In this document: positions 35,718 through 47,751 of the stretch, in pieces
Numbering within the stretch: position 1 is the first letter of the stretch
How the letters are laid out: each line of letters begins with the position of its first letter
From: Steinernema hermaphroditum
Taxonomy: Eukaryota; Nematoda; Chromadorea; Rhabditida; Steinernematidae
Length of the DNA: 64,000 nt
Direction: 5' to 3'
Assembly: GCA_030435675.1 (NCBI GenBank)
Contig: CM059622.1
Location: 620,001-684,000, forward strand
The notes under the pieces: model-generated
The model's input: the letters and a program-made list of their open reading frames with translations, nothing else
What the model was told of the DNA's origin: nothing
The model's database searches: none
Program-made: the position numbers and the translations under genes

Positions 35718-38700
35718 ATTTTATGTAAATTCTTTATTTGAGTTAATAACGGAAGTTTCTGTACTCTGTTGTCTCTTATCGTTGTAGCGCTACATGCATG
35801 AGCTGGCCCGGATTCTCTGACTAAGCACATGTGTGAACATTTCCATCGAGCGGGAGGTGCTGTCGTTCTTGTTCTAACTAGAACTGCATGTTGTTCCCAA
35901 ATGACTGCGCCAATCGCGTCAAAGTCGAAAGACATCTTTGGACTCAGCAGACCTGAAGGATAGCAGCAAACACGCTTCTCAGCTCGATCACACAAACAAC
36001 GGAGCTGATCCGCACAATATTACTGATTTACACGAAACTTCCAAGGGGAGTTCACATGATGGGCTGTACCTATCAGTGCACTAGCTTCCTGCTACAGTAC
36101 ACTCACTCGTCCACCGCTAATTGTCGACGCCGTTTCAGGGCGATCTGAGGTGGACTGGGTGGACGATCTGATGCATTGAAACAGAGGAAACAACTTGTTT
36201 TCGTGCATTTTACAAACAGGTTTAAAACGTGCTCATCGAACTGTAGCAGAAAACAGGAACGAAACGTTCAGTGACCCTTAGTGACTGTCGCAAAAGATAT
36301 GGCGATCTCTGAACCCTGCATCATCGCCACCGTCAGCCATTAACGTAAACAAGAGATGTCAGCTGGCCGATCGATTGGCGCAGTTCTAATCAACGCGAAG
36401 TTTTTCCAATCGTTGACTTAAACCGATTGCGATGGATGTCGACGTTTCCGAGCCTCTTCTCAAATTTAAGGTAAGCCCTTGTTTTATCGTCCCAGCAAAT
36501 CGCTATCGCGAAATAAGACTCATTTCGAAGACTTGAAAACGAAGCTTTTCTACTGCAGACGAACTCCCATTCAAGTGATTCAACCATCAAGCGTGTCTGT
36601 AAGTCCCACTTACTTCGCTTCTTCTCAAGTTCTTTTCTCATCCAGGCTGTGACGATTTAACAAGTGCGATGTGATCTCCGTGAATGTGAAACTGATGGAC
36701 AGCAGGGCGTGTAAGGCCCGGGAACAATGAAGAATATAAAGTAAGTGACTACCTAAAGGAGCATAGCACAGATGAGCATAGTGATTCTGGTTCTAACTTA
36801 GAATGGTTATGATCATGTTAACTCGAGCACAGCCTAGACAAGAAAAGAACTTGATTGATAAGCGTAAGACGCATAATCACCATGCTTATCTATTCTTGAA
36901 CTTCTACCAAAGAAACCTTTTGAAGTGTTCGGCTCAGATTGAGCTGAAAATCGGCACTCAGCGTGGCACACGTAAAATGAACGTTAATGCCAAAAGTGCG
37001 ATCGAGAACCCTTGTAAGACGAAATGTGAAGAATATTACAGTGTAGGCAGAGATCAGGGGTGGGCGCGCCGTTGTCGGGTACGGTGAGCGGGGGGGGGGA
37101 ACTACAGTTCGCAGAATATGCGTGTTCAGGGTAATCGTGGTGGGACCCACGCGCGTCTACCGCCGTGATCGTTGAGTAGAGGAATAACGGGAACAGGTTA
37201 CCCAATTCAATCTGGATAAGCGATCTCTGAGCTCCCTAAGAGTAGAAAATTGATGTAGAAAATAAGCACAATGGAGGAACGCAATGTCATGTATTTTGCA
37301 GGTGGTAAAACAGAACTACAGTCTATGTTTCTTGGTCGATATACTGCAAAAGCGACAGCGGGTGCTCTTCGCGGTCTGCAGTAGTGGCGGCCTGGGTGTC
37401 CTCAAATAGGTAGTCATCATCCGAGGGAACGACGGGCACATTTCCCGTCGACTGCTGTGCGGCTGGTTGCGTTGGCGTGTCCATTTCTTTTAAGATCTTG
37501 TCGATCATACTTTGCCGCCCACTAAAAAAGATGGAGATGTGGAGATTAAGGAGGGATATATGCTTACTGAAAGTAATCACTGCTTATCAAATAATCAAAA
37601 ATCTCGAATTTTTTAGATCTGTGAAGGCTACGAGATAACATGCATCGAGGTTGCGATCCCCGCCGTCAGAGAGAAGCAGCAATCGCGGATTTCCATCGAA
37701 GCTGCAGCAGACGCAACCGAGGCCCTCGACAAAGCGAATGCCCTTCTGACCTGTAAGGTTAAGGGTAACTGCTAAGAGGCCCCGCCTCTGCCCTTTCTTC
37801 CCGTTGAAGGCCCCAGCTCTACCCTTTGTGCCCGTCGCAGGCCCGTCTAAGGCCTCCAGGCCCCCGCTTCCGCTAATCGAAAGCCCCGTGTCTTCCCGTC
37901 GAAATCCCCCGTCTCCTTTTCCCGTTTCCCGGAGACCTCGTGCTCTATTCCCGCTTAGCTAATAAAGTCTTACTGATGCTTTCCAGTGATGAAAGACACC
38001 AGCGAATACTATTGGGTTGGAGAACTGAGCTGTCAATCATAACGTGGGGTGAGAGCTCATTGTACTCAAGAACGCGCCAATCAGTTCTGACTTGCGAGTA
38101 AACATGGCGATTTAAAAGATATGTACTAATTGGCCCACCAGCCCCCCCCCCCCCCCCGACCCGGACATTTCTCATTCTGCGCTCACTCGAGCCGGTAAAG
38201 GGAGAACGTTATTCCCACAGGGGTCTCGATTTTCTGGCCCTCTATTCGGGATTCGGGTTTAGGTACCTGCTAAACTCTGATTGTTTTCTATGAATCTTCA
38301 TCAATGAATCTATTCAGGATCATGTGATATAATGGAAATCTCGATTTGGACTCCTACAGGGAAAGCTGGTGAGGAAAGAGGAAAGCTATGCGCGGCTGTG
38401 AATATGAAACTGATGGACAAGAAGCCATTCTAAGAAACTAAGAAACAGCCCCCAACATCATTTCTCCTATTCAAGTATTCGATGATGAACCCGATGATTC
38501 TACGTATCAGTAGTCTCTGTTTGACCTTATCGTCGCTTTTACAGAATAGTAAGTACAAGAAAAATAAGAATAGCAAAGAAAGCTCTAGTTATATTGATTC
38601 GCCACACAGAAACTTAGAAAACTTTTAACGCCCTTTATTGTTGTTCCATAAACATGGAACTGAACCTTGAACACCGATCTTGCCTCTAAGCATAACCCGT

Positions 38701-39877
38701 TTAGTACAATACCGTTCGGTTCGACCGGCGGGACTGTCGCGCCTTTACCCATAGCCTTCTTGAGGTTACACATAAAAAACTGGTTTAACACTATAAAATG
38801 AACTCGATTCTGACCGACGATCGCGTGGGCAACTGAAATTTTTGAACTTTGAACAATCTTTTTATTTAGCTCATCGAGCGACCAATACCAACGGAAAACT
38901 GAAGAAAGCCAGGTGTTCCTCGAGGAAGCCGAATATCACCAAAAGTAGATACAAAACGCTTGGAGATCGGGTTACTTCACGATCTTGCTGGCTGCAATTG
39001 CAACACTTCTCGGCGTTGCTATAATATGGAAAATCAAGTATCTCGACCGTGCGTCACGGTAAAATTATCGATTTATTTTATAGAGGCGATTATTTTTTGG
39101 CGATTTTGACTTTTGGCGATTTTGGTTTTGACGATTTTGACCGCCCACCAAAATTATCAGTGGTATGTTTAAAGCCGGCCCACACGAGATTGCCGCAGTC
39201 ATGAAAATGGACAAGAAGGGTAGGAAATATTTTGAAATATTGTCTCTTCGACGCGATGAGTGCATAGATGTTTTGTGCATTTCTGCTATGCTTTAAGGTC
39301 CATTTCAGTTCTCTGTATCTCAGTTCTCTCTTCAGTTGTTCACTTCAGAATTTTCTATTTTTGGCCAATGCGCGCTTAGATAATCGCAGTTCAATATTCA
39401 GTATCGTTTTCCTCGGTTTCCCATGAAAATTAGCTATATCCCTTCGATCGCTACAAATATTTTGTAGCACGATGCGTTACCATGAATACATACATGTTTA
39501 ATGTTATGATTTAACTTCTTTTGCAGTTGTGAACACATGTCGTCACCGCTAATGATAACACTGACATATCTGCAACGCAGACTTCATGCCGAAGACGTGG
39601 AGCGGCAACGTTTGAGAGAACGATGCCGAAAAGTCCTCTCAGCTCCAGATTCCTATTAACGGCAGTAGCGCTGTAGCGTGCCTCAATGGCGAAAGCGTCC
39701 AGAGCGACCTCTTTCAAATGGGAGTAAGGAAGGAGTTTCTGGAACATGTGTTCTGACTCTGGCTATCTTTCGGGAGAGTGTGACCACTCAAGCAAGTCCC
39801 TGCCGATGACATTTAGGCACTCATTGTTAATTTATTAAATAAATCTTCTGTAGTTCATATTTTATCCTAAAGACCAT
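35718..39877. other. Long intergenic region, no solid gene
   Basis: I find only weak coding signals. At 36432 a 13-codon frame (MDVDVSEPLLKFK) ends in a GTAAGC donor and can be chained to two tiny exons, but the product would be about 35 residues. Minus-strand frames at 37323-37521 and about 37614-37746 have splice-like borders. A G-run lies near 37090 and a C-run near 38145. A short sequence around GAAACTGATGGACA occurs near 36687 and 38404. At 39080-39145, GGCGATTTTG/TGACGATTTTG units repeat. Pseudogene remains are possible. Confidence 0.45.
37323..37521 (-). CDS. Possible terminal exon of an unidentified gene
   Basis: A TTTTTTAG acceptor is followed by an open frame of about 65 codons (GRQSMIDKILKEMDTPTQP...) ending in SLLQYIDQET and a stop. 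Codon composition looks coding, and the acidic/Ser/Thr character suggests a disordered tail. I could not link it in frame with the open stretch upstream (GQKGIRFVEGLGC..., about 37746-37614). No family is recognised. Confidence 0.25.
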
Positions 39878-41621
39878 CTACTTCAGCGCCAAATCGACGA
39901 CTTCCTGTGCGCAGCCCCAACTCAACGTGAAGCCGTTTCCCTCGTGACCGTAGTTGTGGATGATCTGAAGACGAGTCTTCATCAACTAGAGCGGAAGGGC
40001 TCCTTACCCTTGTCTTCCTTTTGCCCACATCGATTCGCTCCAGTCGAACTTCGTGTCTTCCGGGTCGAAGCCCGCTCCATATCGATTTAATGCGAACGTT
40101 TCTGAAAGCAGGCTGCAGCTGGCTGTAGCGCAGGCGGATGTCGTCGATGTCCTCGCGAGTGACTTGGAGGTCAGCACGACCGTCCTGCTTCACCGTTCCC
40201 ATGAACACTTTGTCGATTCTGGAACGAGCTTATCTTATTAACCTCACTCGTCAGTCGACTTTTTGGGAGAATTTTTGACCTCACTTGAGGTCATAGTCAG
40301 CTTTAGGATTCGTGTACAAGTCAAAAACGTCGAGTTATTCCTTGTTGACTTACGTAGGGATGGTGAAGGTCCTGAAGTCGAGGTAGAGGAAGTGTTTCTG
40401 CCAGGGAGCGTCCACTTCCATGATGATTCCACGGACAGGGTAGACGTTAACTGCGTCTCCGTCGTTGGCCACAAGGCCACCATTCAGGCCGGCACAATTG
40501 ACGATAACGTCGTAAGCTCCGATGAGCTGAAATGATATACAATGCCCCTACTGTCATTATAACGGTAAAATTACCTCATGGACAGTCTTGACCTGTCGTT
40601 TCACGAACCGAGTATTCCGCCTGTAGGCGGTTCTCAAGATGTTGTGCATCCAGGGCACATAGGTGCGGCCTTCAGTTGTGTAGGCCGTGTAGTGGATACC
40701 GTAGATTTCGTCGACAGCATACGGGAACTGTTCGAGTTCGTGGGCGCGTAAGAAATGGAAATCGAAGGCGTAGTCGCCGAAGTTTATTTGCTAAAACAGG
40801 TTTAATCTCAGGAGGTGTGGTGAAGTACCTGCTGTATGAGATTTGTGATGTTCTTGGAGAGGATGTATCCTGACACTCGCTGGACTCCACTCACTCCGCC
40901 GAACTCTTTGAATATCTTTGTGAAGCGCTGGTACGACAAATAGCCCCATTTCCTAGAAATCATCAATGAGTACAAGTCCGACAGCTGTGGAAAAAGAGCC
41001 GCCATAGCTCAGTCGGTTAGAGCGTGGGTCTAATAAGCCCAAGGTCGCAGGTTCGACCCCTGCTGGCGGCAAAGATTTTGCGCTATTTCAGTAATTTTTG
41101 CTAGTTATTCTTGTTCTTTTTTGTCTTTTTTATTATTCTTTATGCTATTCAACACTAAGATATGAAAAAAATTAACGAAAAAAGCGACAAAACAGTTTGA
41201 TCTCGGGCGGGCTCGAACCGCCGGCCTTCTGTGTGTTAGACAGATGTGATAACCACTACACCACGAGATCTCGTTGAGACCAGCCAACCATGAATAACTT
41301 GAAGGTTCCAGAGTTCCGTTCCAGTTCCACTCACCTGTACTTGCCGTTGTCGAGGCGGAAGAGGCCGGCGGGCCCCCAGCTGGTCGTCTCGTTGAAGTCG
41401 CGGTCGAAGAAGATGGTCACGTCGATGCTCGGGTCGCGCTCCTTGAACGCCAGTGCGGTCGACGTGCCAATCACACCCGCGCCGATGATCGCCACCCGTT
41501 TCGCTAAACGAACTTCCAAATACTTCCGGAACTTTTGTGTCCACCTACGACGACCCGATTCGACGATGATACCACATAGGGTGATGACTAAGATGACTAT
41601 GACGGCCGGGCTCCTCATCAC
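39878..41621 (-). CDS. Secreted D-aspartate/D-amino-acid oxidase, copy A
   Basis: I read seven minus-strand exons: 41621-41549, 41503-41335, 40952-40829, 40790-40575, 40526-40354, 40218-40008 and 39964-39878, giving 350 residues. A signal peptide (MRSPAVIVILVITLCGIIVE) precedes the FAD-binding KRVAIIGAGVIG. Further family blocks are [53 protein letters not shown] (containing the substrate-carboxylate Arg of the family) and the C-terminal signature IIHNYGHEGNGFTLSWG. There is no SKL tail. The enzyme oxidises D-amino acids, probably acidic ones, to 2-oxo acids, ammonia and hydrogen peroxide. Secretion parallels C. elegans DDO-3. Exon 2 and neighbouring intron match copy B almost exactly. Intron 2 carries intact tRNA-Ile (antisense to the host) and tRNA-Val (sense). 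NITN suggests one N-glycosylation site. Confidence 0.92.
40998..41071 (+). tRNA. tRNA-Ile (AAT)
   Basis: It forms a complete cloverleaf: acceptor GCCGCCA pairs with TGGCGGC, D arm GCTC/GAGC, anticodon stem TGGGT/GCCCA with loop CTAATAA (anticodon AAT), and T arm GCAGG/CCTGC. It is antisense to the host oxidase copy A, within its second intron. The matching intron of copy B has no tRNA-Ile. Confidence 0.96.
41198..41270 (-). tRNA. tRNA-Val (AAC), in oxidase copy A
   Basis: On the minus strand the acceptor GATCTCG pairs with CGAGATC. The anticodon stem TCTGT/ACAGA encloses loop CTAACAC (anticodon AAC), and the T arm GGCGG/CCGCC holds TTCGAGC. It lies 64 bp upstream of the exon 2 boundary of the host gene on the plus-strand map, in sense with the host. 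A second copy differing at one base occupies exactly the same place in oxidase copy B. Confidence 0.96.
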
Positions 41622-42872
41622 AGTTACCGCGACGGCGACGAAGGCGAAAGGACACTCCGACTGTCTCCTCCCACATTTCGCGCATCTTCAAAACTAGGCG
41701 CCTGATTGACACGCCTGAAAAATGCGCATTTGTTGGCGTCAGGCAGGCGTGCAAATTTCATTGGGTCAAAGCACAAGTGAGTGAGGTTTTAGAAAAGAAT
41801 AGCCTTAAGAGATAGGAAAAGTTGGGCCCGCTAAAACATAAGTTGGTGATCGACGTAAAATGGCCATACCAAGTTGATATTCATAAGATTCAACTGAATA
41901 ATAAGCCATTTGATTGTAGGTGACTAGAGCCTTTTCAAAAGCCTCGCTGAGCCCTCGTTCAAAACACAGTTTTTAAGTCGTCACGAAATGAGTTGTTAGT
42001 GGTTAATCGCCATGCAAATCGCATTATATCACGAGGCGGCAAAAACAGTCGAAAGGCGTCGATGAGCGCCTATGACCTAGTTGACATTGTTTATAATAAT
42101 CGTTTGACCTTTTATACACTAAAACTCTTTTTTTCGATGGGTCAGGATACAAGCTGTGATCAAAAGAGAAATGTCTTATGTATGCGTTTTTAGCGTTCAG
42201 CTATGTTGCTTGCTGACCACACGCGTTGATCCTTGTCATTTGAATCCCTCACGGTCTCACAGCAATTGGTCACCGTACCCGACACAACTCGGATTGACCC
42301 GGCTCGACTCGTCTCGGGTGATCCGGCTTCGGCTCAACACTGCTTCAAGACACTCGCATAAAGCCTTTTCTTTAATGTATGGTTGGTTTAAATGGCGGGG
42401 CAGGCAGATCATTTGGAATATGAGCAAAACCGGGTGAACAAATAGAGTGAACAAGATCAAGGTGGATCTATCGTGTACACTAGGAACACCTAAAACACCG
42501 GAAAACCCGATATTAGATATGATTATGAGGAGGCAGACTTATGGGCAGTAGCTTCCTGTCGGTTGTCGGTTACTGTAATGTGGTCACCGAAATGCCGTAT
42601 CACCTGCCCAGGTCCTGAAACGCGCTGCCGTCCACGCCTACTTGATCGGGCTTTGAATAGAGGAAGTATCCAACGCACGAACAAATGAAAGACCGGTCGA
42701 CACAGATGACTCAACACCTTCCGTTGCATAGGCTTATATAATGAAAGTCTGTGTTTTCACATAAATTTATAATACAACAAAACGGTATTTTCCCACAAAT
42801 CAAATATCAGGCGAACGGCTTGTTGACACGGTTTTGACATTCGCACGCTTCTCACAAAACAGTTCCTGTGTT
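41622..42872. other. Intergenic region upstream of oxidase copy A
   Basis: No gene is seen. A stretch near 42275-42345 is rich in CCGGCTCGACTC-like words, resembling the degenerate GAGCCGA repeats elsewhere in the right half. The last 50 bp before the receptor start match the region before the second receptor copy, so the tandem duplication includes promoter sequence. Confidence 0.5.
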
Positions 42873-43877
42873 ATGAGAGGTGAAGTCGGCATCCTGGTTG
42901 TGAGTCTTCTTTATGGAATTCCTTCCTTTCTCCTCTATGTTATCGTTCTCTTCCAACTCATTCGACCTATGTACCGTAGTCGATTCAACAATCCCTTCTT
43001 CCGTCTCTGTTTCGTCATCGGTGTTGTGGTAAGCTCCACTTCATCGAATAGAGGAAAGCAATCCTATTTTCAGGACTGTTTTGGCTACCTCACCTTCTAC
43101 TTCTTCTTCAAACTCCCCATGTTCTCCATCGCATCTTCCATCTATGGATCACCCTTCTTCAGCTCTCTAGCCTTCACCACATCCATACACTTCTCTCTGT
43201 TCGTCATTAGGTACTATCAGATCTTCATCAATTGCTTCTTATCCCTGAACCGATTCACCGCCATCGTCTTCCCTATCAGACATAAAAAACTTTCGTCAGC
43301 ATCGTCGCCACAGTAGTCGCTTCTATCGCTCCTTGTTGGCAGATCCTCACGATTGGATCGTCCTACGTCCCTCTTCATGCTGATTCACCCGATGAGGGTT
43401 ACCGTCTCATGCTCAAAGTTTCAAACCCGGATCTCAGTTCCAATCTTCTTCTTAGCATCTTTCTTACGTGTGGTATTTGCCTCCTCCTGAACATCATATC
43501 GGTGATATTTCTCTTTCTTCCCAAGCACGCCACCGCAGACCGCAAAATCGAACGGAACTTCTTCCTTGTGGCTCTTATCGTCTTCTTGATCCAGTGTGTA
43601 CACGGCATCCACGAGGTGAGCTTCTTCGTCTTATTCCCAAGCTACTGCCCTTCTCCAGATCTTCTTCTGCATCGGCGCTTTCACCAATAACGTCTCCTGG
43701 ATGACCACAGTGAACAGCTTGCTCTCCTGGGTCATGGATCTGAAGTTGCTCTCCCCTCCGTGGGTCCTACTCTTTGTCTCCTCAGTAGTACGGGAGACCG
43801 TATTGAAAATGCTTCCGAAGGGACTGTTTTCGAATCCTTCCCCGGTTGTAAGTGTTACACCAATGCGTGCAAGATAA
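42873..43877 (+). pseudogene. SRG-superfamily serpentine chemoreceptor with a frameshift
   Basis: The reading shows a seven-helix nematode chemoreceptor of the Srg/Srv type. MRGEVGILVVSLLYGIPSFL opens helix 1. A 45-bp intron follows GVV at 43028, then DCFGYLTFYFFFKLP, FLSLNRFTAIVFPIRHKK, and, in another frame, the later helices (SNLLLSIFLTCGICLLLNII) up to IQCVHGIHE. A last intron leads to IFFCIGAF...PPWVLLFVSSVVRET and a stop at 43877. The frame shifts by one base inside an A-run at about 43284-43289. One missing A would explain it, so a sequencing error in a homopolymer is possible and the gene may be intact. Otherwise all features are well kept. The receptor would act in ciliated sensory neurons. 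It is tandem with the truncated copy 650 bp downstream. Confidence 0.75.
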
Positions 43878-44028
43878 TTACTATACGGCTGTATTATAAG
43901 GTCAGATTATGGGGTTTGATGAAACTAAGTGTAGGCGGGATGGGTAGCTAAGCTCTCACCGTACAAGTACCTCAGACTGTTCATTCAAGACACGAGGTTT
44001 TGAGGAGCCGAGAAAAGAGATTTTCTTT

Positions 44029-44076
44029 TTTGGTGGTTCAGTGGTAGAATGCTCGCCTGCCACGCGGGCGGATGCA
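44029..44076 (+). pseudogene. tRNA-Gly(GCC) relic lacking the T arm
   Basis: TTGGTGGTTCAGTGGTAGAA and the following GCTCGCCTGCCACGCGGGCGG match the 5' two thirds of a nematode tRNA-Gly with anticodon GCC. The T arm and most of the acceptor 3' strand are missing: the sequence jumps to ATGCA. The first acceptor bases are also replaced by T. Polymerase III box A is present and box B is gone. It lies between the two receptor copies. Confidence 0.7.
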
Positions 44077-44522
44077 CCAGAAGAAGTAGAGCCGTCCAGG
44101 GTGAATAGAGCAACCGAGGTGAAACAGATAGTGCACAGCACGACCTTCCTCTCGTTGGGGTTTTGGGCTTAATAATTTTATTGTTTCTCGCGGCGGCGTC
44201 GTCGCCGCTCGCGCCTTCCAAAACAATCTTGGACACATCACAATATCGGTTTACAGAGTAACAACCCTTCACCCTTCTTTATTGTTATTGAGGATCATCC
44301 TCAGTATACTAGAACACATAGTATACTATAACTAAAATATATATTATTTTCGTTTTTTTTATTTGTATCCAACATCAGTAACACAGTTTTTCATTATCGA
44401 GATGTGTGATGCAACAAAAGCGTATTTTCTCACGCCCAGACACAGCGCCGGAAAACAGATGATTGACATGGTTTGGACATTGGCACGCTTCTCACAAAAC
44501 ACTTCCTGTGCCAGCTGTGATC

Positions 44523-45018
44523 ATGAGAGGTGAAGTCATCACCCTGGTTGTGAGTCTTCTTTATGGAATTCCTTCCTTTCTTCTCTATGTTCTCATTCTG
44601 TTCCAACTCATTCGACCTAAGTACCGTAGTCGATTCAACAATCCCTTCTTCCGTCTCTGTTTCGTCATCGGTGTTGTGGCAAGCTCCATTTCATAGCATG
44701 AAAGAAAGTAATTATTTTCCTAATCCAGAGCGTTCACGGCATCCACGAGGTGAGCTTCTTGTTTCTTCGCTTGCTTCCAAACCTATTGCCCTTCTCCAGA
44801 TCTTCTTCTTCATTGGCGCATCTACCCATAATGAATCCTGGATGGCGGCAGTGAGCAGCTTGCTCCCTTGGGTCATGGATCTGAAGTTCCTCTCCCCTCC
44901 GTGGGTTCTGCTCTTTGTCTCCACAACAGTACGGGAGACCGTAGTGAAAATGCTTCCGAAGGGACTGTTTTCGAATCCTTCCCCGGTTGTAAGTATTACA
45001 CCAATGCGTGCAAGATAA
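44523..45018 (+). pseudogene. Serpentine chemoreceptor with an internal deletion
   Basis: This is a tandem copy of the receptor at 42873. Exon 1 (MRGEVITLVVSLLYGIPSFL) and the last exon (IFFFIGASTHNESWMAAVSS...PPWVLLFVSTTVRET) are well kept. All of the middle coding part is missing: exon 1 passes directly into about 45 bp of intron-like sequence and then into CGTTCACGGCATCCACGAG, the end of the penultimate exon. The first donor is GC in place of GT. Between exon 1 and the stop about 500 bp are gone relative to the first copy. The upstream 60 bp also match, so the copy arose by segmental duplication. Confidence 0.85.
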
Positions 45019-45479
45019 TTGTCATTTCCGTCTGTATTATAAAAGAAATACTGTAAGTCGTGTGACATCGAAAGTGAACGAAAGCCTTCTTAGTGAAATA
45101 TGAACAAGCAGTTCAGTGGTTTGGAGGAGAGGGTGGATGTGAAGTGTCAATGTTCTCGTCCTGATAATTCCATTGTGAGGCATCTGAGGCAGATTGTGCC
45201 GATCCAATCTTCAAAAAATCGCTTTTCCGAGGCCCAAATGAACGCTGCGCACAAATGATCGACCATTCACTATGTCAAGACCCTCTAGTCAGCGCAGGTA
45301 ATCCTGGGCTCCACCACCGCCGATCCGTCAGACCACCGCAAGATGGAGAGGCGAGATATCACCAGCCCCGAATTACCCGAGGATCGAGCCCGTCGTCAAA
45401 CTTCAGAAGAACACAGCTCGTCAGGAGTCGAGCACTGAAGGAGTCGAGCACCAGCCGCTTAACTGTATCTCATGTCTGT

Positions 45480-45612
45480 TTAACCATGTTAAACCATATA
45501 AAATGAGCCACGAAAGAGTGCAATACACCTTGGACACCTTAAGAACACTCACAGAGGCCTTTCCGGGTTAGATCGTGGGCAGGGTTGAACTCGGATGAGA
45601 CCTGTCCGGGTT
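45480..45612 (+). repeat. Diverged LTR-like repeat with TATA box
   Basis: A TATAAAA at 45498 is followed by GGACACCTTA and AACTCGGATGAGACCTGTCC, related to the two closely matching copies near 53.5 and 54.4 kb but with an insertion. The gag-like frame starts about 630 bp downstream, the layout expected for a 5' LTR and gag. Assignment as an LTR is inference. Confidence 0.4.
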
Positions 45613-46241
45613 GAAAGCGATTCAAATGGAAACAAAGAAGTGGCCATTGTGGCAAACGCAACAACGGCTGCGAGGACTAAAAGATGTCCTTGGACGGCGG
45701 CCACAAAAAATCGATCGATTCTCTTGCCGCACCAGCTGCTTCATCGCAGACCAGTGGCCACTATGCTTTGTGTGCTGCCTTAAAGTTTGGGTCCGTCTTG
45801 CGTTTTGCGTTCGTGCTTCTGTCTTCTGGTAGATTACATGGGTTTCTTCATTTTCAGGCTCTATACCTCAGGGTTTTTTTTATTGTCGACCTTCAATGAG
45901 CCCGGTTTAAAAATAATGGTATGTCTTTTTGTGTATAAGCTTAAGCTATAAGCTATAAAACGAATCCAATGTGATGTTTCATTTCCGCGTTTCAGGAAGC
46001 CCGATATGATAAATGGGTGATTCGTGAGAACCTTGCATGGGTGTTGACTAAGAGGGACGGTAATTTCCACCCTTAAAACATAAACTGACCGTTTACGTTT
46101 AAACGTTTAGTCCCTTTGTCGAGTGCGCGATTGTGCTTGGACAGCTGTTGTCGGGGGTCGGGGCATACCCGAGCCCATCCTCAAGACGGACCCATCACAA
46201 GAATCCGATCGCGGGGAGCGGTTAGAAGACCGTAAGAAGAA

Positions 46242-46908
46242 GATGGCTATGGATCTAAAGGAACTGAAGGACGAAATGCAGAAACTAGGTCAATCTTTCG
46301 AGAAGAAGAACTCCGAGGATGCAACAAGAAATTTGGATCTTTACCCATCGTACCTGGGAACCAAGTACGACAGACCATTCCATGAGTTTTACAACGATTT
46401 CCTCAGGGTAGGAGCAGCCCTAGGACACTCATACGATAAGATGGCCGTGATTCTCCCATTGACATCGACATCCCAACTCACACCTCGAAAAGAAGACGAA
46501 CTCCGAAGGCTCATTGAACAAGCCGACCGCCTCGAGGAGCAGCACCGCAAACTAACAAGTGACTTCGATCGGGATTCCACTCGAATCGAGTACCAGCTAC
46601 TACGAAACGGTGAGCAAATATTGCTAGAGCTCAACCGACCCACCTCGAACCTTGTTAGTCCCTATCCATCACAGTCTGTCCTCCCTGCCTCAGGCAATCC
46701 AACAGTCTCACCGACCAAATTTTTGTCCCAACCACCGGAGACGAGAAAACCTCCGACCCACCAATTACCCCAAAAAAGAGATGTCCACTCTTTTTCAAAC
46801 GCTACAACCCTTTCTTACGGTAGCGTTTCCTCGGATAGTGAAACCCCATCCAATCTATCCTCCACCGCTCCTGCCCACTTCCGCGCAGAGCACTCCTATT
46901 GTAACTGA
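46242..46908 (+). mobile_element. Retrotransposon gag-like relic
   Basis: From ATG at 46242 there are 221 open codons. The section KYDRPFHEFYNDFLRVGAAL, then GHSYDKMAVILPL, resembles the capsid helices of Gypsy/Pao-type gag proteins (an F-x-F helix, then W/Y, then LPL). A charged helix (EDELRRLIEQADRLEEQHRK) and a Pro/Ser-rich tail follow. No zinc knuckle, protease, reverse transcriptase or integrase is found downstream, so the element is not autonomous. About 30 codons near the end of the helix (IEYQLLRNGEQILLELN) recur in diverged form at 47179-47240. The host role, if any, is unknown. Confidence 0.5.
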
Positions 46909-47751
46909 CCAACGCTCTCCGCGACTGAGTGACCTTCCTGTTCCAACGTCGCTCATCGAACACACAAGACACGACAAACGCGAGATCATGCCATGTCACG
47001 GACACGACAAGGCCTCCCTCAGATCAGCCGGCCCTCATCTTCCTCCCCTCTCCCCATGTTATGCTTCCTTTCAAGTGCTAACTCCGCAATACAAGCTTGT
47101 GATGATAGTATGTGTACCAGGGGGACCGCACAGTACCGGAGGGACAATACGAGATCATGTCGTGCCTCGGACACGACACATCGAGTACCAACTGCTACAA
47201 AACGGTGAGCAAATTCTGATCGATCTCAATCGAGATCAACTGAGTATGGACGCCCTACTGCTCGGATACACATTACTGATAAGCTTACACTGTGCCCAAC
47301 CATAGTCACAATAGAATTTGGATTCAATAGTATAGTCAATTAACAAAAGCGAATATATGATATGATAAGCCACGTGGCTGACATCAACTCTCGGCGCTAT
47401 CGATCGATACCAAAGCAACGCAATCGGAAATCGTTGATAGTGTATACTCCCATTTGCTGTTTAGCGCTGTGCATACAGACGTTCGGCATTCATATACACC
47501 ATTTCCAGGGTCTGTGAATCGGATCACTCTGATTGTCGTCGATTTTGGAAGAGCGCGATTTAAACACAAAGGTGGGTTTTTGCATTGTTTCTATGGTAAT
47601 TCTTAGGGTTGTCGAATACTGAAAAATCCTCGAATATCGAACTTAGTTGAATATTCGAAGATCCTCGAATATCGAACCTGGTCGAATCTTAAAAAAAATC
47701 TTAAAAACCTGGCTGTATATTTCTTTATCAGACCTGCAAATGGGTACCAAC

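Noticed and set aside
36432..36690. Tiny three-exon gene starting MDVDVSEPLLKFK
   Set aside because: The chained product is only about 35 residues with one non-typical intron and no known motif; kept only as a note in the intergenic entry.
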